Source: Panonychus citri (lineage: Eukaryota; Arthropoda; Arachnida; Trombidiformes; Tetranychidae). From it: a stretch of DNA of 64,000 bases. Below, piece after piece: positions 12,597 to 26,166 of the stretch. Each line of letters begins with the position of its first letter. Positions within the stretch are counted from its first letter, which is position 1. Below the pieces are notes generated by a model. The model worked only from the letters and a program-made list of their open reading frames with translations, did not search any database and was not told where the DNA came from. The stretch lies in NCBI RefSeq assembly GCF_014898815.1, contig NW_026515497.1:1364001-1428000 (forward strand), read 5' to 3'. A program made the position numbers and the translations under genes.

Positions 12597-14662
12597 TCGT
12601 AAACAAAATGTCGTGTAAATCAATCACTTCCCTTCTCTCTCTCTCTCTCTCTCTCTCTTCTCTATTTCTTCTCACCCACCACCACCTCCAGAAAACACTC
12701 CCACTTCAATTTCTTCTCCCTCTTTCTCATGATAGAAAAGCTTATTCGGTGGGTGGATAGAAAAAAGGAAGAAAATTCTGGTTCTACCTTGATTATCTCT
12801 CCATCTTCCATCTCTCCCTAACTCTATCTTCTCATCATTCTCTCTCTCTCTCTCTTCTTCGGCAATCAAATAATATTACAATTTATTGTATCACAATCTT
12901 TTCTCTATCTTCCTCATCTTCCTCTCTCTTTCCCTCTCTCGCTCTCTCTATTATATTATATTAAATGAAAACACAATTTGATTCACAATTTATTGTAACA
13001 ACAAACAAGCAAATCAACAACAAAACAAACAATTAAACCAACAATTTAAACTCTCTCGTTTAAACACAACAACAAATTATTAATAAAAATAACTCTCATT
13101 TAAAACTAATCCAAAAATTGTTCAATTTACTTTTTAAATTCGCGATTATCATTTTTTCATTTAATCCAAAAATCTATTATCATCAGAGTACAAGGATCAC
13201 CTTGCAACTGAATAGATATCAAGATGATAATGATGAGGATGAAGATGATGATGATGATGCTATTGTTAAGATTGAATTGATCATCAGAATGATGATAATC
13301 ATCATCTTCTCAATAAACTTCCTTGTTATTCAAACGCTTCTATCGTAATTGAATATAAAATAATCTCAGAATTCGAGCTCTAAGAAACATCCTTATCTTC
13401 ATCATCTTCATCTCTCTCTCTCTCTTCATTCAAGGAAGATGATAATTTCCTATTCTCTCTCAGTCTCTTCACTGATCATCTTCATCATCACCATTGAACA
13501 ATTTAAGAATCAATTGATTTCTCAATACAATTGGAATTCAATTGTTAGAAAAGAAGAAATTTTTTTCTCTAAAAGTTTTCAATTCTCTTGATCGTTTCTC
13601 TTTCAAACTTTCTAATTGTAACAATTTAGTTAATTGTTGGAAGATTTCATCTCGTTTTCTTCAGCTAATTTCATATCATATTCTTTACCTTGTTTATCTA
13701 TGGTTTTAATTGTTCATTTCTACTAATTGTTGTTACAGCTTTGGGAACAATTAACTAACACTGTTGGTGCCGTTTCTACGTAGTTAACAGTTTATGATTA
13801 CAATTGATTGATTTGTTTCTTGTTTAATTATCATTAATAAGGGAAATACACACAATTAAACATAATTAACTGAACGATACTGTTTTTTGTTTCTTCAACC
13901 AATTATCATGATAACAATTAACAACTGGTTTTAATGTCTATTGTTTCAATCAATCTGTAGATTGATCAACAACAATCAACATCATCATCATCATCATCAT
14001 CATAGTATTTAACTTTGATCATGTTGATAAATTAAATGACAGGTCAAGTTAATCATCTTAATTGTATTAGTATATTAATACAACTCAACTTGTATATTTA
14101 TAACAATGAACATAATTAACAGCAGTTTAAAATAATCTGATGATAAACTCAATATGTTCATCAAATTAAATTATAATTAATAATACCAAATAGATCACAT
14201 TTGATGAAAAGGTAATTAACTTAATTATTTTCTTTCATCAACAATTAGAATATGTAATAATAATAATAATGATGATGAAAAGCAACAAGAGAAAATTTTT
14301 TCTTCGTGTTTCTTTCAATGTTAATTATGAATTTGTAATGTTAATTGTTAATAGGGAATAGATTATCATTGAAGCAAATTAACACTTCATTATTAAATGG
14401 AAGATAATGATTAGTGATTAGTGTGATTGAGATGTTTTGATGAATGAACAATTTGATCAACATCATTTTTGACTTTCTAGTGATTAGTTGAATTGGTGAG
14501 TGAATCTGTATTCCAATTGTAGGTTTGATTTGTCTCCTTAATTGTGATCATCTTCTTGGGCTCTTCTTTTTTCAGGATCATTCTGATATTTACAAACTAT
14601 TACAGATTATTTTTTGTTCTGTTGCTGTTTTTTTTTCTTCATCTTTTTCATCCTCATCATTC

Positions 14663-14702
<40 letters not shown>

Positions 14703-16102
14703 CTCTAATAGATCCCAATAGGATAATAATATTACTATTATTATTATCTGAAAAACTTTTATCCAGACTCAACATTCATTTTACTCTCTCTCTCTCTCAT
14801 GTTTACTCACTCTCATCTTCCACCTCCTGCTCATCCTCATCCACTCTCTTTCTCTGTCCTCTGTTTTCTTCATCTTCACCCACCACCACCGCTGCTACTT
14901 CCACCTCCTTTTCTGCTTCTTTTTCCATCTTCATCCTTTCTCATTTTCTTCGATTCCATAAAATGGCGGACTTTTTTTTCCTCCTTCGTGTTCATTTTCC
15001 TTCATGGAAACTGTTTTTTTTTCTTCCTCCTCGTTTCTTCTTTATGATTCTCCTTTTCTCTCTCTGTGTGTCTCTTTTTTCTCCTTCATCTTTATCATCC
15101 ATAAGCTTGTTCTTTGCTTTTTGCTTCAACTGATTAGTTTGTAGTTTGCTCTTTTTTTTTGTTCTTTTCTTTTAGCTCTCCTTTGACTTGAATTTACTTT
15201 TTCCTATTCTTTGGGTGGTGAAGATTGGTGAGATTCTTTTTTGTTCTTTCCATTGAATTATTGTAGAAATGAATGTCAGAATTTTCTTCTTTCTCCCTAT
15301 CTTTCCACTCTTCCGATATACTGTTTGTTGTTGATGATGATGGTTGGTACAGATTTAGAGTTAACAACATCTTTAATTAACTTTACTTTTGCTGTAAGAG
15401 AGAAGTGAAAGAGAGAAATGGAAAATAAAAGTAAAACATTCACAGAGAGAGAGAGATAGAAAGAGTAAAAGCAAAGTAACAACTCTCTAGATGATCAACC
15501 AAAATTACTAAGATTAGCACAAAATTACAATTATCCTGTAAATTTAACCATTGAAAACATCATGAATAAGATCAATGGTTGAGTAAAATTTTTCATTCGA
15601 TTGTTCAATGGAAAACAAAATACCTTTTCAATAGACAAGAAAATTCCTTAATCAAAGCTCTGGGATAGGGTTAGTTGAACCAACAACATGGGAAGATAAG
15701 TGAATGATAGAAATGACCTCCAAATTATTCCAAATCCTATCAACTAGATTCCATGGTAAAGTGAACCTACACCAACATAAGGATAGAATAGAATAGAGGA
15801 AAAAAAAGAATCAAAAAAGAAAATTAAATTAATTCTAAAATAATTAACCATTAGTCTAGAAAATTAATTTCTTGTCATCGAGAATACAAAATAAAAAGAG
15901 TCAATAACATTTTCGTATCATACCTTTGACCTTCTTACTTGAATAAACTGACAATAGTCTATCAGTGGAAACTAAGCAAGCGAAAGAGATAATTTAATTA
16001 ATTGTAATTAGATTTACTAATTAACTTAAATATTAACAAATTAACCAAATTAATCAAGAAAAAATTTCCAACAAAATTGAAATTCAGCTGAGAATAGACA
16101 CT
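12597..16102. other. Homothorax 3' UTR and spacer, pyrimidine-rich
   Basis: The 3' UTR of homothorax presumably begins here; its polyadenylation site was not fixed, though AATAAA-like strings occur near 13080. The rest is non-coding. It includes (CT)n tracts near 12640 and 14670-14700 and a long C/T-rich stretch at 14620-15130. Open frames there are translated microsatellite. An AAAATGGCGG string at about 14960-14969 resembles a YY1/Pho site. No other gene was seen. Confidence 0.5.
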
Positions 16103-16173
16103 TACGCCATCTGGTGCGTCCGAATAGATGTTACATTTTTTTTCTTTTCGAGGTAAGTGGCGCCATCTCTTGG
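16103..16173 (-). promoter_or_regulatory. Pair of CTCF-like motifs
   Basis: Read on the minus strand, 16117-16103 gives GCACCAGATGGCGTA and 16173-16159 gives CCAAGAGATGGCGCC. Both are close to the CTCF core CCASYAGRKGGCRSY, in the same orientation and 56 bases apart. GC-rich words of this kind are rare in this AT-rich window. They lie just past the 3' end of the DM-domain gene, a plausible boundary position. Binding is inference. Confidence 0.35.
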
Positions 16174-16287
16174 GATATTAAGTAACTTTTAAAGAGATAA
16201 TCAAATTTTTTTGTCAATCAATTTAATTACTTTTTTTTCAACTGACAATTTAAATGAAACATTTTGAAGATTTTACAAATTAACAGG

Positions 16288-17319
16288 TTAACAATTAAGA
16301 ATATCATTTACAGTAAATGAGCTAAATTTCTTTGAAACATATAATCCAATAGGTTGAATCCTTTTCGTTTCAATTGAACTTTTACCACAACAATTAACTA
16401 ATGATGATTTAATTTCGTTTAAATTGAAGTGATTATTTAAGCAACTATTAAGATTAGGTATGGTAGTAGATGGAACCGAATTAGAGATTAAATTGTTGTT
16501 GTTAACTGTCAATTCTGCTGTCGTTGTTGTTGAAAGTGAATTACTTAGTTGGAAACAATTAGTTAATTGTTGTTGTTGTTGTTGATAATCAATTGTAACT
16601 GAATCTTTTAAATCATTTATGAAACATTTTCTCCGTCTAATTAACGATCTCATTGATTCATTGTAATGATTATCCTTTTCATCATTGATCACAATTGATG
16701 ATTGAGTTAATTGTTGTTGTCGCTTTTGATTTAACATTTCATTTCTTAACAATCGTTGAAGTGATCTTAATTGTCGCTGGTAAGACTTTTTCTGTTTAAT
16801 TAAAGTTTCCTCAGTTAATTGGGTTGTTTTCCTCGATCCTTTAAATTGTTCAAAACGTGACCGATGATTAGAATTATAATTGCTCGATCTAATTAGATCA
16901 CAATTAAACCGATCAGTTGATTGTCGAGAAACTTGATGTCTAAAAAGCGGAAGAAGAAAAAATTGAATCATTTTAATGGCAATTAAAAGTTAATCAAGAT
17001 AAAAGAGACAATCTTGACAATCAATTCAATGGAAGAAAATGAAAACTGACCTTCGTAAGGCCACTTGAGCGGCCATTACTTTTTGCCGTTCGAGTACAAG
17101 TAAACAATTGGGGCAATTACATTCTCGCCAACGGCAATACTTTTTGTGGCCTTTGAGACAAGAAACGACACCATGGTTTCGACATCGAGCACATTTTGGA
17201 GTTCGAAGTAGTCTTTTAGAACTAGAACTATTCGAACTTGAAGCTGAACTAACCGAATGATTAACAGAACAATTAATAGATGATGAAGATGAAGATTCTA
17301 AATCAGATTGAGATTTCAT
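16288..17319 (-). CDS. DM-domain transcription factor, Dmrt2/Dmrt11E type
   Basis: Two exons on the minus strand, 17319-17051 and 16939-16288, are joined by a 111-base GT/AG intron that splits the last Arg codon of the DM domain. The product is 306 residues. After a Ser-rich start the DM domain (about 39-90) reads RTPKCARCRNHGVVSCLKGH. All eight zinc ligands are present: C43, C46, H58, C62 and H49, C67, C69, C72. It ends ERQKVMAAQVALRR, the usual DM recognition tail. The GVVSCLKGHK and CLLVLERQ wording is closest to Dmrt2/Dmrt11E rather than Doublesex or Dmrt1. The remaining 216 residues are Gln/Asn/Ser-rich with a basic stretch and no DMA domain. Upstream of the ATG, CTCCTTTAG on the coding strand suggests a 5' UTR intron. 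Role inferred from the family: DNA-binding regulator of development. Confidence 0.88.
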
Positions 17320-19540
17320 GGTAACACTAAAGGAGAAAAAGATCGAAATTGTGAAACATCAACTTTTTAGTTCGAAGACAATTTATGTTCTAATCAGAAC
17401 CTTTTACCAAAGTTTCTGAGAGAGGAAGACAAGTGAAGATGATGATGATGATGAGAGCGAAAAGATGAAAACAAAGAGCATCTTTGATGAAGAGATGATG
17501 AGAAAAGATGATAACGAAAGTGAGCCGAAAGTTTTTTAAATTGTTTTGGCTACAATTTTTAAACGAACTTCATCTTCCTCATCCTCATCCTCATCTTCAT
17601 CTTCATCCTCATCCTCGTCTTCATCATCATCTTACTTCATGGAAGATCATCTTCTCTATTCTCTTTTTTTCTCTACCTTGATTGTCATAATTTTAGAAAC
17701 ATATGAACACGAGATCAACAATTAACTTGGTCCTCTCATTTTCCTCCTTGAGTCTCGAGACACAATTAAGATTGTTAATCGCAATTGTAATCATATTTCA
17801 TTAACTGATCTTAAGTCAATGAGCAAGAAAGATGATTATCTTCATCATCATCATCAACAGGCTCATTGATCACAGTTACAATTAGCTATAAATTTAAATT
17901 GTTCTCGTTTTTTTTTCTCGTTGTAATAACCATTATGATCATTACAATTGTGATTAAATTCACTTTTGTCATTAAGGTTTTAAATTACATTTTCACTTTA
18001 AATTGCTCATCAAAATGCCACCCAAATCAGATGATAATTATAACAATACAATAATCACTGGATTAACTTAATCCTCAAGATAATCCAGAACAATGAAAAC
18101 ACTGCAAGACTTTAATTGTCAAGATAATCTGTTTGCCTTCAACTGTTATTAATAATTCCAACAAGTTATCCAACTATATGCATACTAATCATACCCACTT
18201 ATTGATTGTTACAATATATGATCAATTGTCTCTTGATTGTTGAACGTAATCAAAATTAATCATTTCCATTACATCAACTCTTGAATTCATCAAATGAAAC
18301 CTGAACCTTTCATTAGATTGTACATAAGTTTGTCCCTTTGTTGTTGTTCCTGTTGGCTAATTGTAAATCATATTAATCAGTAAAATTTATTAATTGTTAC
18401 TGTTGAAACAATTAAATATAATTATCTTGATTATCAAGCGAGTGTTAAATAACAGTAAACAATTTTGTCTCAATGAAAAGGTTTCCTTAGTTTCTTGTCA
18501 TCTTCCCGTGATGATGATGATCAACTCGAGGTAGAAGATGATGAAGATGAAGATGATAATGATGATGAGGATGAAGATGATGATGGTGATGGTGATGTTC
18601 ATGATTAAGATGATGAGGAGGATGAGGATGGAGATGATTATCTTTCTGGTTGTTTGGTGATCCGTCAACAATTATGTTTGTTGTTGCCTCTCATTAGTTG
18701 AAAACAAAGGTGTTAATTGTTAGTTGATTGTCCCAATACCAACATTGTTAGTCTAGGTTATGATCAACTGGATTAACTGATTATCATCACCCAACTTTTG
18801 CCAGATAATTGTGTTAATTGCAAAAATCAAATTGTCAACACTTAATAATAAAGTAATATTCAAATGGTTTGAACAATTTGACATTTTCATTCAAATTAAT
18901 TGTTACACTTTTTTTTCACAATTAATTAATTTGTTTTTTTTCTCGGTAATAAAAAAACTCAATCTACAATTGAAGCTTTTATATTAATTTAATTAGAATT
19001 AAAATTTTATATAATTAGCAGTAATGTTATTTAATTAATAGTTTGCTCATTTGGTTTTTGCTTTGTTTTGGTTTTTTTTGTTACAATTAACTAACCTATT
19101 GAATTAACAAATTACAATCGTATTACAGGATTAATTAATTGTTAATTAAACTCTGTAAAAGATGATTGAAACAATTTTAGTAACAATTAAATATTTTTCT
19201 TCAATTGGTAATATTTATAATTGTTTACATGGTTTTCTTAATTGTTTTTGTTGTTAGTTAGAGATGGTCAATTATTTAATCAGGCATTTTAAATTGCATT
19301 TGATTAATTGTTGACTTTTTTGGTTCCATTTAATTAGTTTAATAACTATTGCTCCTTCACTTTATCCACAATTAAAGGTAAATTGTTTCATCATGTTCGT
19401 TATAAGTTTCCGATAATTAATCAATTGTCAGAATCCATTTTCCAAATGTGGAAATTGTGTTAAGGTGAAGAAGAAGCAAAAAGGTAAATCATTTGAAATA
19501 AATGATTGCAATTAGTTAATTAAATATTTAGATAAATAAA
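17320..19540. other. Non-coding spacer
   Basis: AT-rich sequence between two minus-strand genes. It must contain the DM gene promoter and any 5' UTR exon, and the Ly6 gene 3' UTR. There are short (ATC/ATG)n clusters at 17430-17640 and 18510-18640. No coding sequence was recognised. Confidence 0.5.
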
Positions 19541-20333
19541 TTATGTAAGTGACCATAGAATTGGAAGAATGGTAATTGTCCAAAAAGATAATTTAAGATT
19601 TGATGAGTTATTACAACCATCAGTCGAACAGGTTAATATACAACCGGCCAAAGTTTCGCGATTAAATTTAAATGTACCACATTGATTATCCATGTTTTCA
19701 ATTGAACAAGTACGAATTACCAATTCCTCATTAGTTGCACCTAAATTGTGATTAACGAGAAGAGAAATTAATAGTAAATGAAAGATGAATGAAGATAGAA
19801 AGATTCAAGTTTCGTAACTACTGACCACTTCGTCCTTTCACTTTGACACAAAAACTTGCCGGAAATTGACCAATGTGTCTTTCCTTTCCGATCTTACAAT
19901 GTTGAATGTAGGTGACATTTGCCGGGTGAAAGGGGTCATGACAAGGTGAATGAGTTAAGTTACGACTTGAGCAGCTAAAACAGCTAATACCATAGGCTTT
20001 GGGAAGAGAGAGAGAGAGAGAGAGAGAGAACAATCAATTAATTGTGTTGACAATCAAAATGAAAAACATTTAAAAACGATTGACAAGACTAATCAATATT
20101 AGTCCTTTTCCCTTATTCTCATCAATATATTTATGCTTTGTTGGTCAATCGTTTGTTGTATTAATAATATTGTTGATTGTTGACTATAAATTGGTGTATG
20201 TGTGTGTCTATAGATAATCACCTAATTGTAATTGATTAAGGAAGATGGTGGAGATGATGATGATCGAGATGGTAATGGCATAATTAGACCAATTGTAAAC
20301 ATTATTTAAGTAATTTAATCTTGGAAGACCCAT
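19541..20333 (-). CDS. Ly6/uPAR three-finger GPI-anchored protein, Quiver/Sleepless-like
   Basis: Three minus-strand exons, 20333-20222, 19996-19826 and 19740-19541, splice in phase at GT/AG junctions into a 160-residue protein. Exon 1 encodes a hydrophobic signal peptide (core ITISIIIISTIFL). Exon 2 starts the mature domain with YGISCFSCSS and the cysteine spacing of the Ly6 fold. Exon 3 holds RTCSIENMDNQCG and the closing CSTDGCNN motif, then a hydrophobic tail ending WTITILPILWSLT that looks like a GPI-attachment signal. The length and CSTDGCNN match arthropod Quiver/Sleepless relatives, which act at the cell surface on channels and receptors. The family has many paralogs, so I do not claim orthology to qvr. 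Exon 1 was assembled by eye from splice phase and the signal peptide; a GCAG acceptor 4 bases before the ATG suggests a non-coding first exon. Confidence 0.82.
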
Positions 20334-22676
20334 GAAGCTGCAAAGAGTAAGAAAAATTGCTCAATTAATCACTAATTGTTATTAGAATTGTAAGTCTTAC
20401 CTTATAGTTGCATTAATTTTATTGTATATATTTAACAATTAGAAATCTTTTTCCAGGTTAACCTGCTGATTATCAAGGTAGAAAATGAATTAACAGTGAA
20501 AAAGTAAACAAGGTTAGATTTCTGGTCATCAGCTGAAAATATTAAGATGTTGAAAAAATGGGAGTGAAGGTGAATTGATTTTCCATAGTTAATTGTTGAC
20601 GAGACAATGAGATTAATTGATTATTTACCTTGATTTTTGCTGAGTCGTGGCGAAAATCATTCCAATAGCTTTAAATTCATTGAATTGAATTTATATCAAT
20701 ATGAATATCTCACTGATTTTGTTTTTCTTTAAAAAGGGAAAATCAGATTAATGGTGATGAACAATTTCAATTAGGGTTTTAGAGGAAAAAGTTAAATTGT
20801 AACAATAATTGCGAGATGGAAAATTAGTTGAATTGCTGATTGAACAGTTAATTTAGATGGTGAAGAGAATATTGAAAACATTGATTAGAAGAGAAAAAGA
20901 AAAGGTTAACATTATTACATTTCGAACAATAATAATGAAAGATTCTCATTCTTTCACATCATCAATCGGTTTTTTCTCTCCTTTGATTGGGAAAATAAAG
21001 AGAGAGAGGAAAAGGTTTAATTCTTTTCTCCTTTGATTGTGAATCAACTATTCTCAATATTACAAAGGTAATAATCAAATCAGAGAAGAAAAAAATAAAG
21101 ATTGTCAACCAAGAAGAAAATGATTAACTAACTGCGCATAACATTGTTATCGATTAATTTGGATTCCCAATGGTTTTCATGGTAACGGTGAGAATTTCCT
21201 TTGGTTTCCTTTTTTGAATTTTCTGGTTAACAATTTGAATAATTAACTTTCGGTCAATTGATTGATGGACACATAAGAGGCTTGATGATTAACTATAGAA
21301 AGAAAAAAAAATATAATCAATGTTAAGTAATTACAATCGATCACATTTTCTCTGTGAGTGTTTGTGATATGTGATTATTAGAAAATCAACTAACCTGATT
21401 AAGGAGATTTTCTCAAGTTGATTAATTTCTTTCACTTCTATCACCCTCATGGAGAATTAAATTTTCAACATTGTTTTAGATTATTTTCTTTCCTTTTCTC
21501 TTCTTGTTTAGAATTGGAATTAAAGAACAAGAGAAAACCACCAACAATGAATTGTAATTTAAGAAGTACAATTAACATTTTTTTTTTCTCTCTTCTAATT
21601 CTCATATTCAGATTTTGGTCCAATTCCAAGATGATGATTCTTCTTGATTGTTGTCGTTGTTATTGTTGTTCTTGATTCTCTTTGTGTTTGTCAACATTAT
21701 CTTTGTCTGTCTTTTTTTTTCCAATGTTAATTATTGTAATTCCAATATTGTTGCTTTGTCTCTCTCATCAGTTTAACGGTTTTAAATTACTCAATCTAAG
21801 GAGTAAATAATACACACCAATGGATAAATTTTCCTTTGCCAAAACAATAGACCATAGACCTCACATTGTACCAATAATTTAGCGAATTGAATATAAATAT
21901 CTATAAATTTTCCCGAATCACAATCTATTGAGAACAATAAATAATATTCGTTGTCAATTAATCACCAAAACAATTAGAAACAATCAATTTCCAAATAGAG
22001 AAAAAAACAAACAAAGAAAAACAGAAAAATGGTTAACATGAATTCACAGGAATATTATTAGAAAACAATAGAAAGAAAATTAAAACAATTATTACGTTGG
22101 ATTAGAATTAATTGGAATCGCTGAATTAACTAATTTATCCAAAAGAAATTAAATCAATTGATTAACAATAAAAAAAAATAGAAAAGAAAACAAAATGTAA
22201 ACAAAGAAAATGTTAACCCATTGGTTACTCTTAACAACGACAAATGAGTAACTATTTTTTTCCCTCCAATTTTTTTTTCGCATTAAATTTGTTATTGTTT
22301 CTCTTTTTTTATTTTCTAATTGATTTCACTTTAGATTTAATTGTTGATCTATATTCATTTCGTTGCAAGTTAAATCAAACCAAACCCTCTAATTGTTGAT
22401 GGGGAATATTAATCAAGGTAAACTATTGTTTCTCAATCAATTTAACTATTGGTACATTTTAAAATTCATGCTACTCACACATTATTATGCTTTCTCATTA
22501 TGATTTATTTGATTCTCTTTTCTTTTTGATTTATAGTTTAACAATTTACAACAGTTAACATTTATTACCTTTTCAATTTTCAATTGTCTTTTCTAATTGT
22601 TTGGTTTTTTTTTCACTTCTTTTTATGGGTAAGAATTTTTTTCTATTCTTTCATTTTTGTTGATTGCAAAAGCTAA
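20334..22676. other. Non-coding spacer
   Basis: AT-rich DNA separating the Ly6 gene from the divergently oriented membrane-protein gene. Open frames here are short, and none shows a recognisable domain or a convincing exon. Confidence 0.5.
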
Positions 22677-22768
22677 AAAGATATTCTTCAAGTATCTGTT
22701 ATCTGGATTCGAAAATGTTCTCACCAAAGCTGTGGAGTCGATACCGATAGTAGATACTAAGTATCTTT
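22677..22768 (+). ncRNA. Candidate pre-miRNA-like foldback
   Basis: A 92-base imperfect inverted repeat. The left arm (22677-22713) pairs with the right arm (22736-22768) through blocks AAAGATA/TATCTTT, CTT/AAG, AGTATCT/AGATACT, GTTATC/GATAGT with two wobbles, GG/CC and TCGA/TCGA. That is about 29 pairs with small bulges and a loop of about 26 bases, the dimensions of an animal microRNA precursor. It lies 124 bases upstream of the start codon of the membrane-protein gene on the same strand, possibly in its 5' UTR or promoter. I do not recognise a known mature miRNA. Transcription from either strand is possible. Confidence 0.35.
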
Positions 22769-22891
22769 ATTTTGTTCTTTTTCGTTTTTAATTGTCAACT
22801 TGATTTTTGTTCCGTTTTTTTTTAATTGTGACTCTTAATTGTTGTTCTTTTGTTTTTCCTTTGGTGTTGATTAAACTCGATTCAAGTGGAC

Positions 22892-23520
22892 ATGATGCTT
22901 AGTCGATTTTCTATCATTTTTGAGTGAGTATATTTCGTTGGAATCATTTGTTTATTTTGGTTTCTTTTTCTCTTTTGGTGGAACCGAAAAAATCACTTGT
23001 TAATTTTGTTCTTTTTGTTTTGTTCTATTCTTTTTTTTTTCTTCAATTTTTTAGTTGCTCCAAATGGAGAGAGACTGAACAATGTCTCAAGGAAAAGCTA
23101 ATGTTCCTTGGTTTATTAAATACGCTTCTTCAAGTTATCAGTTTTCTTGTTTTACTCACTGCTTTTGGTGCTTTTCGTTACCTTTGGTATTCTTGTGGAC
23201 ACCTTGTGATTTTACCTCTTTTTCTGGTTTCACTTTACCGGGAATGGGCTGAGGTTCTACGGTACATCAGAGTTTTATTAATAATTGGACAGATAATCAT
23301 TGGTTTAAATATAATCTATTTCATCTTTGTAATTGGATCTGATCCGGATGGTAAAGAGCCGCTTAGAGGTGCTAATATTTACTCCTTTTTCGCCAACGTT
23401 ATCAACCTTCCCTGCAAGTTTGTTCTCTCTTCTTTTTGGAACTTCTTTTGGAACAAATGCCGATCGACGAAGAAGAAGCTTAAATTATCAAAAAGAAACC
23501 CAAAAATCGAATCAATTTAA
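22892..23520 (+). CDS. Small multipass membrane protein, unrecognised
   Basis: Two exons: 22892-22923 (MMLSRFSIIF plus two bases of an Asp codon), donor GTGAGT, then 23055-23520 after a long polypyrimidine tract and TTTTTTAG. The product is 165 residues. Hydrophobic segments follow: FLGLLNTLLQVISFLVLL, then HLVILPLFLV, then RVLLIIGQIIIGLNIIYFIF. A fourth weaker segment lies near IYSFFANVINLPC. The tail is strongly basic (CRSTKKKLKLSKR), so it is probably cytosolic. No family is recognised. Reading straight through the intron would add residues from a GTG; the in-phase splice with an ATG is preferred. A further upstream exon cannot be excluded. Confidence 0.6.
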
Positions 23521-25981
23521 TGTGTAAATACAAACAACTCTAATGACAGACGAAGACGATACTTATAATGAACGAGCTTTATCCCGACAATGATTACCAT
23601 TCAATCAACATTAATCAATCTCATCACAAAGGTCATAATCAGTGTCCATCCTCATCTAAATCTATTTGTAAACCCAAATGTTGCCTTAGGTGAAAATCCT
23701 CCAAACTTCAAGATTATCAATTTATAACAATTAACTAACCACAAAAAAAAGTTACTCTAAATATCAACAGATGCCAGTAGAGGTCAAGGTTTAAACGTAA
23801 CAAAAAGTGAATTAATCTTTTCCTCCTCTAGATGTCACTACTTATCCAAACAATTAAATTTAATTGTCAATCAATTTGATCAACAATCAATTGGAAAATC
23901 ATGACCATCCACTAAAAAGCCACCAAATCAACAATTCAATCCTTTGAACAAGAATGAAAATACTTTTCAATTTGGTAAAACAATCAACTCAACAAGTGGA
24001 TCCATCATCAATTAACAGCAACTCCAACGACAATTAGTTAACCAATTACATACTAATAATGTTTTATTACTAAATTATCGTGATAATGATTTAACTTTTG
24101 TTTTTGGAAAAGACAAAACTTGAAAGTCTGATAATTAAAGGGGAGAAAATTAAATTCTGTTAGAAAACTGTTAGGTCATTGCTACCTCAGTTTTAAGATT
24201 TTAATTTAAATTGTTTGTGTGAGAAGAAGACATTTTATTGTCTAATTAACAATTAAGAGAAAGATATTTAAAGATTTAAGATAATCTTCATTTTTCATCT
24301 TCATCTCTCTTTTCTTGTTCATGTAACTGACACATTTTCCTCTCTCATCTTCCCATCTTCATCTTCATCTTCATCATCAACATAATCAAGTGACCGGTTA
24401 GCCGCAGGTCAGTTAATTGTTGACCTTTTTTCACCAACAATCATAATCATAATGATGACAATTTAATTTGGAAACAAAGTAAATGATGGTGATAATAACC
24501 ATCATATCTAGTGTCTTATATATGGAAAGGATAATTAAATTAAAAGACAAAAAAGTCAAAATAATCATAATCAAATTAAAGGATGAATTCAGGTTAACTT
24601 TTCAATCTTAATTGTTGTAATCATCTCCTTAATCATTATCCCTTATAATTAACATTGACTAATTAACTTTACTAAAAACAAACACAAACTAATCCTATCC
24701 AAAGTTTCAACAATTAACCAAATGTTCAAGTTAATAATCAATTTGATTGTTACAAGGGCAGGGCCAGTAAATTGTTGATTCTAATCAACTCAATTGATTA
24801 ACAGTTAATCATGAATTATGAATATTATTTTGATTAAGATGATTAAACTTTTGTTCACAAGGCGTTTTCCCAATCATACTAATCATCATCAACTTTCATG
24901 TTAATCAACAATTTTAAATTGTCTTAAATTACTCACAATTAGAGCCCTAAAAATAGGGACAATTCACCTTGACCACACCTTTGACCCCTGACCTCTCCCC
25001 TTGATAACAGTTATCATTATAATGTCATATTAACTTAATGTTGATCATCAGAATTGATTGTGATTAAAATTTTCCCTTAAATAATTAACCCTGTAAACTT
25101 AATCCATTTGCAATATGTTTTCATTGTAATAATCGGTTTAATTATCTTGATTAAACTTTCCAAAGGTTAACAATTAGTGATTAAAGTTAACTTTGATTTA
25201 GTTAATTTTCCATGTTAATGGTTAATTGTGCAATATGTTTTTCCACAATTTTAATCATGATTGACTTTCCATTTAATTAATGAGATAATTTTAGATTCGC
25301 GATAATCAAAGTTAATTGTGGTTTTCATTTTCTCGTTAATTATCATTCGTGTTATAATTTTCCCATTAAATTGTGTTGTCCTTTTTTAAATTATTTGCAT
25401 GAAAAATTTTAAATTGTTGAAAAACAAATTAATCACAACATTTTAATTAATCTAATGATTAAGTTAACACACCCAAAAGTTTTAGCTCAAACTTTTTAAT
25501 ACCTAACAATTAATTATCATAATCAAAAAGTCTCAACATGATTATCATACTTTTGATTAACAATTAACATAAACAATGAGACAAATTGATGTTAATTGAT
25601 GACCATTACAAACTGTTGATTAGTTGACTAATTGTTGGAAACAATTGACAAGAAGAACTTGAAAAAAAAAGATAATGTTGATCATCAGCAGGTAGTTAAT
25701 TCAGATTCATCTTTGTTTTGGTGACAATTAACAACAAGATTATTATGACAACCTACTAATTATCATCATCATAATGAAAGGAATCAAAATTTAACAGGTA
25801 AGAAACGGTCAACAATAAGAAGAGAGGTAAAAATTGATGAGGATGACAAAAGAAAAGTAGGAAACATCAACTCCCTCATCTTCCTCCCAATTTCTTTCTC
25901 TCTTTTTATCATCCATTTAGTGGGAGACATTTACATCTTCTTAGGTTCTATGGTGTCTCTTAATGTCCCTGAGAAAGTGAA

Positions 25982-26039
<58 letters not shown>

Positions 26040-26116
26040 TAGGTGTAAGTGCTATCGAACCATATCGACGTGGCCCAGCCCAAAACCCGAAGCTTATGTT
26101 TCCTTAAGATGATGAC

Positions 26117-26166
<50 letters not shown>

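Noticed and set aside
14525..15133. 202-codon open frame of Ser/Phe/Leu on the plus strand
   Set aside because: It is the translation of a C/T-rich, microsatellite-containing stretch, with no domain and no splice or start support.
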